Shown here: positions 1 through 8,476 of the stretch, piece after piece
Numbering within the stretch: position 1 is the first letter of the stretch
Layout of the letters: each line of letters opens with the position of its first letter
Assembly: GCF_003668875.1 (NCBI RefSeq)
Contig: NZ_RAWM01000005.1
Span: forward strand, 82,565 to 146,564
DNA from: Corallococcus interemptor
Lineage (GTDB): Bacteria; Myxococcota; Myxococcia; Myxococcales; Myxococcaceae
DNA: 64,000 nt
Reading direction: 5' to 3'
Notes under the pieces: model-generated
Databases searched by the model: none
Told to the model about the DNA's origin: nothing
What the model saw: the letters and a program-made list of their open reading frames with translations, nothing else
Translations under genes and position numbers: made by a program

Positions 1-1316
1 GTCATCGCGATGATGGGGCCCACCAGCTCGCGCGCGCTCTTGAGGGCGGCGTCCACCGGGCGCAGCCCTTCACGCAGGTGGCGCTCCACGTTCTCCACCA
101 CGACGATGGCGTCATCCACCACCAGGCCCACGGACAGCACCACCGCGAGCAGGGTGAGCAGGTTCACCGTGAAGCCGAACACCTGCATCAGGAACACCGT
201 GCCAATGAGCGACACCGGGATGGCCACCACCGGCACCAGGATGGAGCGCACCGAGCCCAGGAACAGGAAGATGACGAGGACCACGATGATGAGCGTCTCA
301 ATCAGCGTGCTCACCACCTCGTCGATGGCGTTCTGGATGTAGTCCGTGCCGTCGAAGGCGACGCCGCCTTTTATCTGCTCGGGCAGGTCCTTCTTGAGCG
401 ACTCCATCTCCACGCGGATGCCCTGCATGACGTCCAGCGAGTTGGCGTTGGGCAGCGCCCAGATGCCGACGAACACGGCCGTCTTCCCGTTGAGCGTCAC
501 GTCGGTGTCGTAGTCCTCGGCGCCCAGCACCACGTCCGCGACGTCCGACAGCCGCACCACCGCGCCGCCGTCCTTGCGGACGATGAGCTGCTTGAACTCC
601 TCCACGGAGCGCAGGCCCGTGTTCGCCGTGAGGTTCACCTGCACGAGCGAGCCCTTCGTCTGGCCCACGGCGGCGAGCGTGTTGTTGGTGGCGAGCGCCT
701 GGCGGACCTGGATGGGGCTGACGTTGAGCGCGGCCATCTGGTCCGGCTTCATCCACACCCGCATGGCGAACGTGCGCGCCCCGAGGATGTCCGCGCGCTG
801 CACGCCCTCCACCGAGGACAGCCGGGGCTGCACCACGCGCACCAGGTAGTCGGACAGCTCGTTCTGCTCCAGGAACTCGGAGGTGAAGTTGAGGTACGCG
901 ACCGCGAACTGGCTGTCCGCGGACTCGATGCTCAGGATGGGGACCTGGGATTCGGGCGGAAGGTCGCCGCGCACCTGGTCCACCTTGGCGCTGATTTCGC
1001 TCAGGGCGCGGTTGGCGTCGTAGTTGAGCTTGAGCCGGGCGCGGATGATGGAGACGTTCTGCGAGCTGGTGGACTCGACGTATTCGATGCCGTCCGCCGC
1101 GGAGATGACGCGCTCCAGCGGCGTGGTGATGAAGCCCCGGACGAGCTCCGCGTTGGCGCCGACGTAGACCGTGGTGACGGTGATGTCCGCGTTCTCACTG
1201 CGCGGGTACTGCCGCACGTTGAGGGAGCGCAGGGCCTGCAGGCCGGCGATGATGATGATGAGGTTGACGACCAGCGCCACGACCGGGCGCCGGATGAACA
1301 GGTCGGTGAAGTTCAT
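1..1316 (-). CDS. RND efflux transporter permease, N-terminal part (cut by window edge)
   Basis: Inner-membrane pump subunit of a tripartite resistance-nodulation-division exporter, using the proton gradient to expel drugs or other small molecules through an adaptor and an outer-membrane channel. The reverse strand reads open from an ATG at 1316 through the left edge, so about 438 N-terminal residues are visible and the C-terminal half lies outside. The start reads MNFTDLFIRRPVVALVVNLI, the classic first transmembrane helix of the family. After it come the periplasmic porter region (QYPRSENADITVTTVYVGAN, TPLERVI) and then the TM2-TM4 block, where VGLVVDDAIVVVENVERH matches the conserved AcrB/MexB-type helix 4 motif with paired aspartates. 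The adaptor gene ends 21 bases upstream, so the two form one operon. No outer-membrane channel gene is inside the window. Family assignment is secure; the substrate is not predictable. Confidence 0.95.
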   Translation of the reverse strand, partial: MNFTDLFIRRPVVALVVNLIIIIAGLQALRSLNVRQYPRSENADITVTTVYVGANAELVRGFITTPLERVISAADGIEYVESTSSQNVSIIRARLKLNYDANRALSEISAKVDQVRGDLPPESQVPILSIESADSQFAVAYLNFTSEFLEQNELSDYLVRVVQPRLSSVEGVQRADILGARTFAMRVWMKPDQMAALNVSPIQVRQALATNNTLAAVGQTKGSLVQVNLTANTGLRSVEEFKQLIVRKDGGAVVRLSDVADVVLGAEDYDTDVTLNGKTAVFVGIWALPNANSLDVMQGIRVEMESLKKDLPEQIKGGVAFDGTDYIQNAIDEVVSTLIETLIIVVLVIFLFLGSVRSILVPVVAIPVSLIGTVFLMQVFGFTVNLLTLLAVVLSVGLVVDDAIVVVENVERHLREGLRPVDAALKSARELVGPIIAM

Positions 1317-1337
1317 GGGTTCGCCTTCTTGCGTCCC

Positions 1338-2528
1338 TTACGGGTTCACCGGCTGGGGCGCGGCCTCGACGGGAGGCGCCAGCGCGTTGTTCACGACCAC
1401 GGCCGCGCCGTTCTTCAGCTTGAAGACGCCGCTGCTGACCACGGTCTGCCCGGGCTTCAGGCCGGACGTCACCGCGACGTAGTCCCCCCGCCGCTCTCCC
1501 AGCCGCACGAACTGCTGCCGCGCCAGCAGGGCCGCCTTGCCCGCGGCGTCCTTGCCCTCGGAGAGCGTGAACACCGAGTCACCGTAGGGCGCGAAGAGCA
1601 CGGCGGTGGCGGGGATGGCCACCACCTGCTCGCTGGCGTCGGAGAGCACCTCCACGCTGGCGAACATGCCCGGCAGGAGCCGGCCGTCCGCGTTGGGCAC
1701 GGTGGCGCGCATGCGCACGTTGCGCGAGGACAGCTCCACCTCCGGGTTGATGGTGGTCAGCTCCCCCTCCCAGGACTCGCCCGGGAAGACGTCCACGCGC
1801 AGCCGCACCTTCTGGCCCTGCTTCACCTGGGCCAGCGACTGCTGGGGCAGCTGGAACTCCACCAGCGCCGGGGAGGAGGACTGCAGGGACGCGATGGGGA
1901 TGCCCGGCGACACGAGCTGCCCCAGCTCCACCTGGCGGATGCCGATGCGGCCATCGAAGGGCGCGCGGATGGTCTTCTTGGCGATGAGCGACTTCAGGTG
2001 GGCCACCGTGGCGGAGGACTGGAGCGCCCGCGCGCGGACGGCGTCCAGGTCCGACTGGGTGTTGGCGCCCTGGGCGTTGAGCTTCTCGGCGCGCTCGCGG
2101 GTCAGCCGCGCGAGCTCCGCGTCGGCCTCGGCGCCGGCCAGCTGCGCCTGCTCGCTGGACGTGTCGAGCTGGACGAGCACCTGGCCCTTCTTCACCGAGG
2201 CGCCGTTCTCGAAGCGGATGTCGTTGACGACGCCCGGCAGCTCCGCGCTCAGGGTCACCCCCCGCAGCGCCAGCACGGTGCCCACGGCGCTGCGCGTCCC
2301 CTGCCAGCCGAAGGACTCCGCCTGGGCGGACGTGACCGACTCGGGAGGAGGCACGAAGGTCTCACCCGCCTTGATCATCGAGACGATCTGCCCTGCCTTG
2401 ACGGCGGCGAGCCCCGCGAAGACCGCGAGCAGCAGCACCACGCCGATGATCCACCGCTTGAGGCGGCTGGCGCGAGGCGGTGGGGAGGACGTCACTTCAG
2501 GAGCGGAGGCATGCATCGTGGCACCCAC
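1338..2528 (-). CDS. RND efflux periplasmic adaptor subunit (membrane fusion protein)
   Basis: Links the RND permease encoded just downstream to an outer-membrane channel. The 396-residue product has one N-terminal membrane anchor (about residues 25-45, WIIGVVLLLAVFAGLAAV). A lipoyl/barrel-sandwich segment follows, with GVVNDIRFENGASVKKGQVL in the first half and the matching APFDGRIGIRQVELGQLV in the second, separated by an alpha-hairpin rich in Ala, Glu and Arg. A beta-barrel and membrane-proximal domain follow (LLPGMFASVEV, VAIPATAVL). Length and order are normal for the HlyD/MexH-type family. Position 2528 is a GTG; an internal ATG four codons on (2516) is an equally good start, and neither has a strong ribosome-binding site. 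The C-terminal tail is rich in Pro and Ala. Confidence 0.93.
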   Translation of the reverse strand: MGATMHASAPEVTSSPPPRASRLKRWIIGVVLLLAVFAGLAAVKAGQIVSMIKAGETFVPPPESVTSAQAESFGWQGTRSAVGTVLALRGVTLSAELPGVVNDIRFENGASVKKGQVLVQLDTSSEQAQLAGAEADAELARLTRERAEKLNAQGANTQSDLDAVRARALQSSATVAHLKSLIAKKTIRAPFDGRIGIRQVELGQLVSPGIPIASLQSSSPALVEFQLPQQSLAQVKQGQKVRLRVDVFPGESWEGELTTINPEVELSSRNVRMRATVPNADGRLLPGMFASVEVLSDASEQVVAIPATAVLFAPYGDSVFTLSEGKDAAGKAALLARQQFVRLGERRGDYVAVTSGLKPGQTVVSSGVFKLKNGAAVVVNNALAPPVEAAPQPVNP

Positions 2529-2914
2529 GGGCTGGCGGGAGGCAGCCGGGTCAGGGAATGCGCCGCGCTCTAGCCGAACCGTTTCGCGTTTGCTCCCTTG
2601 AAAATCCGTTCAGGTTGTGACCTCTGGGGTTGGTCGATTTTGCCGAGCGGGCAGGCGGCGTGCCCGTTAGTGGGCCGCGCGCCTCGCGGCATCGGACGTG
2701 GGTCCACACCCCCGGGCCCATCACGACACAGCGATAGAGCCGTGGGACACACCCCGTCTCACCTGGCGAGCTATTCCCAGGCGCGGGGCATGCCATTCCG
2801 CCTGCTCCACGACCAGCGCACACGCCCTCCACGGCAGCCTCCGGCTGATTGCATAGCTTGATGAGCAGTCGTTCAACGACACACATGAACACATCACGCC
2901 AGGGAGGTTGCGAC
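2529..2914. other. Intergenic region between efflux operon and envelope-stress cluster
   Basis: About 385 bases separate the leftward efflux operon from the rightward cluster, so promoters for both must lie here. The reading frames in it lack a credible ribosome-binding site. I see no clear repeats or RNA gene. Confidence 0.5.
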
Positions 2915-3346
2915 ATGGGCAGCATCATCGAGCAAGAGGGCCTGAGGAATCCCGGCTTCTACAGTGACAGCCAGTCCTCGTCGGCAGCGGGCAGTGAGCG
3001 CTTGGGGCTGAAGCAGGAGGGCAAGGAGCAGGTGAAGCGCCTTGGCGGCATCACCCGTCAGCGCGCGTTCTCCCAGGTGGACTCCCGCAAGGGTGTCCTG
3101 GTGGAGAGCCTCAACGGCTTCGCGAAGCAGCTGGAGTCCATCTCCGGCCAGGGGGACACGCAGCTTCCGCAGCAGCTCATCGGCAGCGCCGTGGGCTTCG
3201 TGCGCAAGGCCTCTGACACGCTCGAAAACAACTCGACGGAAGAGCTGCTGCGCCAGGCGCAGACGCGGATGCGCGAGCGCCCGGGCGTGGCGCTGGCGGG
3301 GTGCGCGCTGCTCGGCTTCGTCGCCGCTCGATTCCTGAAGGCGTGA
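2915..3346 (+). CDS. Small tail-anchored hypothetical protein, first gene of holin-X/DUF3618 cluster
   Basis: A 143-residue protein with a polar, charged body (DSRKGVLVESLNGFAKQLES, then GSAVGFVRKASDTLENNSTE) and a single C-terminal hydrophobic segment, GVALAGCALLGFVAARFLKA, that could anchor it in the inner membrane facing the cytoplasm. The ATG at 2915 is chosen over in-frame upstream starts because GGGAGG lies seven bases before it. It is followed after 11 bases by a holin-X-like gene and then a DUF3618 gene. This trio recurs in proteobacteria and is often associated with envelope or nutrient stress. That link is contextual; the protein itself has no recognised catalytic domain. Confidence 0.75.
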   Translation: MGSIIEQEGLRNPGFYSDSQSSSAAGSERLGLKQEGKEQVKRLGGITRQRAFSQVDSRKGVLVESLNGFAKQLESISGQGDTQLPQQLIGSAVGFVRKASDTLENNSTEELLRQAQTRMRERPGVALAGCALLGFVAARFLKA

Positions 3347-3357
3347 GGGGGACGGAC

Positions 3358-3867
3358 ATGGATCCCTCATCCTCACGCGCACGCGGTCAATACATGGGGC
3401 TGGACGAGGACGAAGTGCGGTCCCGCCGCCCGTCGGACGGCTTCCGTGACACGGACTCGCTGGGCGAGCAGTCTCTTGGCACCATCGTGTCGGAGTTCCT
3501 GGAGCAGGGCCGGCACCTGCTGCGGGCGGAGTTCAGCCTGGCGCGCACGGAGATGCGCGCCGAGGCGAAGAAGGCAGCGGCGGGTGGCGGCATGCTCGCC
3601 GCGGGCGGCGTGGTGCTCCTCCTGGGCGCCATGGCCCTGGTGGCCTTCCTGGTCATCGCGCTCGCGGAAGTGATGCCGCTGTGGGCCAGCGCGCTGCTGG
3701 TGACCGTGCTGCTCATCGCCGCGGGGGCGGGAATCGCCGCCGTGGGCGCCAAACGACTCAAGGCGGTGCATGCACCGCGCAAGACCATCCAGACCCTCAA
3801 GGAGGACAGCCAATGGGCGAGCACGACGATGCGCTCCGCGAAATCGCAGATGCACGGGCACGCATGA
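3358..3867 (+). CDS. Phage holin family protein (holin-X / Actinobacterial holin superfamily III-like)
   Basis: A 169-residue membrane protein. The N-terminal third is polar; around residues 40-75 an amphipathic helix leads into two strongly hydrophobic helices (about 81-105, GGMLAAGGVVLLLGAMALVA, and about 110-135, LWASALLVTVLLIAAGAGIA), the layout of PF07332 proteins. Despite the family name these chromosomal members are not phage lysis genes; they are membrane proteins of unclear role in envelope homeostasis. Start at 3358 follows a GAGGGGG ribosome-binding site. The 3' end overlaps the next gene by 55 bases in another frame, which indicates co-translation. Confidence 0.85.
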   Translation: MDPSSSRARGQYMGLDEDEVRSRRPSDGFRDTDSLGEQSLGTIVSEFLEQGRHLLRAEFSLARTEMRAEAKKAAAGGGMLAAGGVVLLLGAMALVAFLVIALAEVMPLWASALLVTVLLIAAGAGIAAVGAKRLKAVHAPRKTIQTLKEDSQWASTTMRSAKSQMHGHA

Positions 3868-4874
3868 GCGTGCTGGCGGACGAGCTCGGCCGCCGTGCGA
3901 ATCCCGAGCTGCTGAAGGCGCGCGCGAAGGAGTTCGCGCTGGAGAAGAAGGAAGAGGTGACGGAGCACGCGAAGCAGCTCGCCGCGGAGAAGCGCGAGGA
4001 GCTGAAACAGCAGGCTCGCGAGAAGGTGCTCGACTGGAAATCACAGGCCAAGGAGAAGGCGATGCGCAAGACGTACGAATGGACGGATGAGGCCACCCAC
4101 ACGCCACGGGGGCTGGGACTGCTGGGCGCGCTCGTGGGTGCCGGCGTGGGCTCCATGTTGATGAAGCGGGCCTTCCGCTCGCGCATCGAGGAGCGCGAGT
4201 ACCGCGTCCGGGACCATGAGCGGGTCCCGCCAGGCCGCGAGCGCATCCCGCTGTACACGGCCGAGCGCGAGTACTACGGCACCTATGACGCGGGCCGGGT
4301 CATCCCCGTCACCGGATACAACACGCGCGAGGAATACAGCGCGGATTCGGGTGAGCACGAGGGCGCGCACCTCAAGGACCGCGCGAGCGAAGCGCTGCAC
4401 ATGGCGAAGGAGAGCGTGGGGAACACCACGGAGAACGTGAAGGACCGCGTGAGCAGCGCCGCGGACAACGTGCGCGGCCGGGTCCATGACGCGGCGGACG
4501 CCGTGCGCAGCCAGGCCTCGCACCTGCGCGAGCGCGTGCCGTCGCCCCAGGCCCTCCGGGGACGCACCTCGCAGTGGTACGACCGGGCCCTCGAGGAGCA
4601 GCCCCTGGCGCTCGCGCTGGGCGCGGTGGCCCTGGGCATGATGGCCGCGAGCCTGCTGCCGGTGACGGACAAGGAGCGCCAGCTCCTGGAGCCGGCCAAG
4701 CGCCGCGCGCAGGAAGGCCTGTCCCAGCTGGGAGACCAGGTGAGCCAGAAGCTGGAGGGCAGCGAAGCGTCGCAGGAGGAGGACCTGTCCCGCACGGACT
4801 CCGTCTCCATGGGCGCGACCGGCGGCATCCCGCCGCTGCCGCCGCTGGATACGATTGCTCCCAAGGTGCATTGA
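3813..4874 (+). CDS. DUF3618 domain-containing envelope protein
   Basis: A 353-residue protein. The first 60 residues form a long charged helix (ADARARMSVLADELGRRANP and repeated Lys/Glu/Ala), the DUF3618 pattern. A short membrane segment follows near residue 110 (LGLLGALVGAGVGSMLMKRA), then a Tyr/Arg/Glu-rich region. Next come LEA-like imperfect repeats (AKESVGNTTENVKDRVSSAA, ADNVRGRVHDAADAVRSQAS), a second hydrophobic helix (PLALALGAVALGMMAASLLP) and a polar tail. Such repeats suggest a protective or coiled-coil role at the membrane under stress; that is inference. The start at 3813 has GGAGG upstream and lies inside the previous gene. A strong hairpin follows at 4899. Confidence 0.82.
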   Translation: MGEHDDALREIADARARMSVLADELGRRANPELLKARAKEFALEKKEEVTEHAKQLAAEKREELKQQAREKVLDWKSQAKEKAMRKTYEWTDEATHTPRGLGLLGALVGAGVGSMLMKRAFRSRIEEREYRVRDHERVPPGRERIPLYTAEREYYGTYDAGRVIPVTGYNTREEYSADSGEHEGAHLKDRASEALHMAKESVGNTTENVKDRVSSAADNVRGRVHDAADAVRSQASHLRERVPSPQALRGRTSQWYDRALEEQPLALALGAVALGMMAASLLPVTDKERQLLEPAKRRAQEGLSQLGDQVSQKLEGSEASQEEDLSRTDSVSMGATGGIPPLPPLDTIAPKVH

Positions 4875-4898
4875 GTCCCTGAATAACGCTGATACACG

Positions 4899-4936
4899 GA
4901 GGCACCCCAGGTCTGGCTGTCTGACCTGGGGGCCTC
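4899..4936 (+). terminator. Hairpin terminator after the envelope-stress cluster
   Basis: Arms GAGGCACCCCAGGTC and GACCTGGGGGCCTC pair almost completely around a 9-base loop, 25 bases after the DUF3618 stop codon. No long T tract follows, so it may be weakly intrinsic or act as an mRNA 3' stabiliser. Confidence 0.6.
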
Positions 4937-4987
4937 GCTGTCTCGGATTCACCCCGCGCGCGAGTGCATTACAGGGTCAATGCAGGT

Positions 4988-5545
4988 ATGGGTGCCGGGG
5001 TGAGTGAAGAGATTGTCTACCGCCACGCCATCGAGGGGCTCTTCCTGCGCTCCCTGGGCCCGCGTCTCACGCCGGAGCTCAAGGGCCAGCTGCGGGCCAT
5101 TGGTCTGGACCTGGATGAGAAGATTCCGCACCACACGCCCCGCCACGTCTTCGCGGAGGCCCTGAGCATCACCGCGCGCTACCTCTACCCGAACGTGGAC
5201 GCGCACGAAGGCTACCGGCGGCTGGGGATGGGCGTCATCGCCGGCCTGGAGCACACGCTGCTGGGCAAGGCGCTCGTGTCGCTGTGGCCCATCTTCGGGC
5301 CCGACCGGGTCCTCTCCCGCATGCAGGAGAGCTTCGCCACGGTGAACAACTACCTGAAGACCGAGCTCATCACCCACGGCCGCGCGGACCACACCATCAA
5401 GGTCAGCGAGTGCAACGGCAACCCGGGCTACCACCTGGGCATCATCGAAGCGGGGCTGACCCGGGCTGGCGCGAAGAACCTCCGCGTGGAGCCCTTCGAC
5501 TTCGACGGCCACGCCTGTTCCTACCGGGTGCGCTGGGGTTCGTGA
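4988..5545 (+). CDS. DUF2378 (TIGR02265) family protein
   Basis: A 185-residue cytosolic protein of a family known almost only from Myxococcales, where genomes carry dozens of copies with no established function. Diagnostic pieces are present in order: AIEGLFLRSLGPRLTPELKG, the LDLDEKIP segment, YPNVDAHEGYRRLGMGVIAG, LLGKALVSLWPIFGPDRVLS, the NNYLKTEL helix, and the closing beta part PGYHLGIIEAGLTRAGAKNL through YRVRW. Length is typical. ATG at 4988 is preferred; a GTG at 4964 is an alternative. The last 25 bases overlap the convergent lipoprotein gene. The taxonomic restriction of this family is the best lineage marker in the window. Confidence 0.85.
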   Translation: MGAGVSEEIVYRHAIEGLFLRSLGPRLTPELKGQLRAIGLDLDEKIPHHTPRHVFAEALSITARYLYPNVDAHEGYRRLGMGVIAGLEHTLLGKALVSLWPIFGPDRVLSRMQESFATVNNYLKTELITHGRADHTIKVSECNGNPGYHLGIIEAGLTRAGAKNLRVEPFDFDGHACSYRVRWGS

Positions 5546-7047
5546 GCAAGCCACCGGACAGGGCCGGCGGGGGCCAGGCCCGGTTCCTCCATGGGGGCGA
5601 GTCGCTGGTGCAGAACACGCCCCTGGGTATCGAGCGCCAGAGGCTCGTCCGTGACGCTCCCCAGCACCCTGCCCGTTCGCAGGTTGACCACCATCCCCAT
5701 GACGAGCACCGTGTCGCCCGCCCAGAACAGGCCTGAGTGCGTCGATTCGCCCAGGACGCTCGGGGGCAAACCTGTCCCCACCTTCCAGAGCCACAGCCGA
5801 CTTCCGCACCGGCCGCAGGGCTCCGCGGGTTTGACGCTCTCCTCCAGCAACGCATGTCCCCCCAGCAAAGCCACGACCTGACCCAAGGGCACGGCTCGAG
5901 CAATGCGCTGCTCCAAATCGATGACGATGGGCACTGAATCGGACGGCTCATGCTCGGAAGCAACCCACAACGACAACAGCCTTCCGTCCCGTCCGGCCAG
6001 GTGGATGGATCTTTCCGAAAGCGGGAGAGCCATCCGCCAACCCAGGGGTTGATGAATCCGGGCGCCGTGCACTTCCAACGGGCCGAGGTCCGGCTGGCTC
6101 TCGCAGACCACCACGACCTGCTCGCGTGCCGCGTCCGCGAACACCAGGGTTGCATTGCAGCTCGAAGGGACCCAGGTCTCCCGCCTTCCATCCGCATGTT
6201 CGAGGAAGATGGAGCGGTCCGGAGCGCGACGCAGCATTCCTTCCCCCAGGGGTTGCAGGACATCCTCGCCCTGCAGAAGCGGACCTCCCGAGACCCGGCG
6301 GTAGCGGCGCACGGGGGTGTCGCCCTCCCAGCCGAAGTGTGAGCTGGAGAGGACCGGCGGCCGGCAGGTCGCGGATGCGAGCGTGGTGTCCTCGTGGGGC
6401 CAGGTCTCCTTGCCATCCGCGTTCGTGTCTTCCACCACGTCGAACACCGCCCACTGACCGGAGGGATCCAGCGAGGCCTGCCCGACACGTCCTCGCCCGG
6501 CGTCGAGGACGCGCTCGGTTCCCAGAAACAGGTCGCGCACGACGGCTCCGTCGGGACGCAGGTAGAGCAGCCGCAGGCCATCACGAGAGAAGCTGGCACG
6601 GATGGGGGGATGGGGGCTCGTCGTGTCAGGCGTGACGCCCGAGGCCAGCACCGTCTCCTTCCGGGTCTCCACGTCGAGGAGCCAGAGCGCCGTGTCACGC
6701 ACCACGACAAGAAAGCGCCCCGAGGGAGCCACGGCGAGCACCTCGTCGATGCGGATGCCCGCGCCGGGCTCCAGGAAGAGATACGGACGAAGCACGTCCC
6801 CCACGATGTTGCCGTGGAAGCCGAAGACGGTCGCGATGCGACCATCGCCGTTGGTGTCCTCTCGCGCCTGGCAGGCGAGGAGCCACTTCCCGTCCGGCGC
6901 GGAGTCCATGAGCAGGAATGGATTCGCGGTGCCGTAATCGCCGGAAGCCACTCCCGCCGGAGGCGTGAAGAAGACCGGACGTGACGCGGGCCCCTGGGAA
7001 GCGCACGCGGACAGCAACAGGGCGAACAGCAAGAAATGACACCGCAT
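5521..7047 (-). CDS. Putative lipoprotein with beta-propeller-like repeats
   Basis: A 508-residue exported protein. The N terminus MRCHFLLFALLLSACASQ is a lipoprotein signal with lipobox LSAC. The body contains repeated short blade-like units (DSAPDGKWLLAC, VAPSGRFLVVVRDTALWLLD, FSRDGLRLLYLRPDGAVVRD, LDPSGQWAVFDVV), the pattern of WD40/TolB-like propellers, and two calcium-loop-like stretches (EDTNGDGR and EDTNADGKE). The ATG at 7047 has GGAGGAG upstream. No enzyme motif is seen; a scaffold or binding role on the membrane face is likely but unproven. The gene overlaps the DUF2378 gene tail-to-tail by 25 bases. Confidence 0.8.
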   Translation of the reverse strand: MRCHFLLFALLLSACASQGPASRPVFFTPPAGVASGDYGTANPFLLMDSAPDGKWLLACQAREDTNGDGRIATVFGFHGNIVGDVLRPYLFLEPGAGIRIDEVLAVAPSGRFLVVVRDTALWLLDVETRKETVLASGVTPDTTSPHPPIRASFSRDGLRLLYLRPDGAVVRDLFLGTERVLDAGRGRVGQASLDPSGQWAVFDVVEDTNADGKETWPHEDTTLASATCRPPVLSSSHFGWEGDTPVRRYRRVSGGPLLQGEDVLQPLGEGMLRRAPDRSIFLEHADGRRETWVPSSCNATLVFADAAREQVVVVCESQPDLGPLEVHGARIHQPLGWRMALPLSERSIHLAGRDGRLLSLWVASEHEPSDSVPIVIDLEQRIARAVPLGQVVALLGGHALLEESVKPAEPCGRCGSRLWLWKVGTGLPPSVLGESTHSGLFWAGDTVLVMGMVVNLRTGRVLGSVTDEPLALDTQGRVLHQRLAPMEEPGLAPAGPVRWLAHEPQRTR

Positions 7048-7129
7048 CTGCCAATCTCCTCCACCTTCCATTCTTACCTGTGTCTGGAGTAGAGGTAAGC
7101 AGGCATGCGTTGACCACTCTTTCCCAAGC

Positions 7130-8476
7130 ATGACCCCAGCCCCTTCCGAGGCTTCGCCCTCCAGCGCCGAAGCCCGCCCCGTGGATTCCAGCGAGCGGCT
7201 GGTGTTGCTCGACGCGCTGCGTGGCTTCGCGCTGTGCGGCGTGTTCATCTCCAACGTGATGGGCTGGTTCAGCGGCAGGGCCTTCCTGCCGCGCGAGCAG
7301 GTCCTTTCAGCACTGAACACCGCGTCGCTCGCCGACACTGTCGCTTGGCAGGGGTTCGCGCTGCTGGTGGCCGGGAAGTTCATCACCCTCTTCTCGTTCC
7401 TCTTCGGCCTCGGCTTCGCGGTGCAGATGGGCCGCGCCGAGGCGCGGGGGGCCTCCATCACGCCGCTCTACGTCCGGCGGCTGGGGGTGATGCTGGTGAT
7501 GGGGCTCTCCCACCTGTTCCTCATCTGGTACGGCGACATCCTGAGCACGTACGCGGTGCTGGGCTTCGGCCTGCTGCTGTTCCGGGGGCGCTCGGACCGG
7601 ACGCTGCTTGTCAGCGCCCTGCTGTTCGCCCTGGTCGGGTCCGTCATCGGCGTGGTCATGCTCAAGCTCCCGCAGCTGATGGCGGACACGCCGGAGGCCG
7701 GCGCGGCCATCGTCAAGGCGGCCAACGAGCGATCCTCGGACATCAAGGCGCGGACGCTGGCGGCCTACGCCCATGGCAGCTGGCTGGACACGACGAAGGC
7801 GACGTTCCACTTCTTCTTCCGCGACTACTCACCGCTGCTGCTGACCATCCTGCTCTCCACGTTCGGCCGGTTCCTGCTGGGCCTGCTGGCGGGCAAGCGC
7901 CGCATCTTCCACGACGTGCCCCAGCACCTGCGGCTGTTCCGCCGGCTCCTCGGATGGGGGCTCGTGGCCGGGGTGATTGGCAGCGGCAGCGGGCTGGTGC
8001 TGCAGCAGCTCCTGGTGAAGCAGGTCTTCACTCCAGAGTCGCTGCCGGCATGGGTGTCCTTCGCCATGGCGCCGCTGCGTCAGGTGGGCGAGCTGGGCTT
8101 CGCGGCCGTGTACGTGTCCGGCATCGCCCTGCTCTTCCAGCGGGCCCCCTGGCAGCGGGGGCTGGGGCTGCTCGCGCCGGTGGGGCGCATGGCGCTGACG
8201 AACTACCTGTCCCAGTCCATCATCAGCGTGCTGTTCTTCTACGGGTTCGGACTGGGCTTCATCACGAAGCTGGGCCCCGCGGCCGGCGTGGCCTACTGCC
8301 TGTCTGTCTTCAGCGTCCAGGTGGTGTGGAGCCACCTGTGGCTGGCGAGGTTCCGCTTCGGCCCCACGGAGTGGGTGTGGCGGTCGCTGACGTATGGGAA
8401 GGCGCAGCCCATGCGCCGCGAGGATGCGGCGAATCAGCGCACGGCGCCTGCCGTCAACGGCAGCCGGCTGCCTTGA
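7130..8476 (+). CDS. DUF418 domain-containing membrane protein (YeiB-like)
   Basis: A 448-residue polytopic inner-membrane protein. The opening SSERLVLLDALRGFALCGVF is the signature of the DUF418/heparan-acetyltransferase-like superfamily, and GKFITLFSFLFGLGFAVQM is the second conserved block. The terminal PF04235 domain (about residues 245-430) contains GLLAPVGRMALTNYLSQSII and the closing FGPTEWVWRSLTYGKAQPM. About ten hydrophobic helices are visible. Function is unknown; acyl transfer across the membrane has been proposed for relatives. The start at 7130 lacks a clear ribosome-binding site. It converges with the hydrolase gene on the other strand, overlapping it by 23 bases. Confidence 0.88.
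   Translation: MTPAPSEASPSSAEARPVDSSERLVLLDALRGFALCGVFISNVMGWFSGRAFLPREQVLSALNTASLADTVAWQGFALLVAGKFITLFSFLFGLGFAVQMGRAEARGASITPLYVRRLGVMLVMGLSHLFLIWYGDILSTYAVLGFGLLLFRGRSDRTLLVSALLFALVGSVIGVVMLKLPQLMADTPEAGAAIVKAANERSSDIKARTLAAYAHGSWLDTTKATFHFFFRDYSPLLLTILLSTFGRFLLGLLAGKRRIFHDVPQHLRLFRRLLGWGLVAGVIGSGSGLVLQQLLVKQVFTPESLPAWVSFAMAPLRQVGELGFAAVYVSGIALLFQRAPWQRGLGLLAPVGRMALTNYLSQSIISVLFFYGFGLGFITKLGPAAGVAYCLSVFSVQVVWSHLWLARFRFGPTEWVWRSLTYGKAQPMRREDAANQRTAPAVNGSRLP

Noticed and set aside
78..2573. Long open forward frame antisense to the efflux genes
   Set aside because: It is His/Arg/Asp-rich, lacks any family pattern, and lies opposite two convincing RND genes. GC-rich DNA leaves antisense frames open by chance.
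3358..3867. Prophage lysis holin
   Set aside because: No endolysin or phage structural genes nearby; the holin-X/DUF3618 cluster is a normal chromosomal set.
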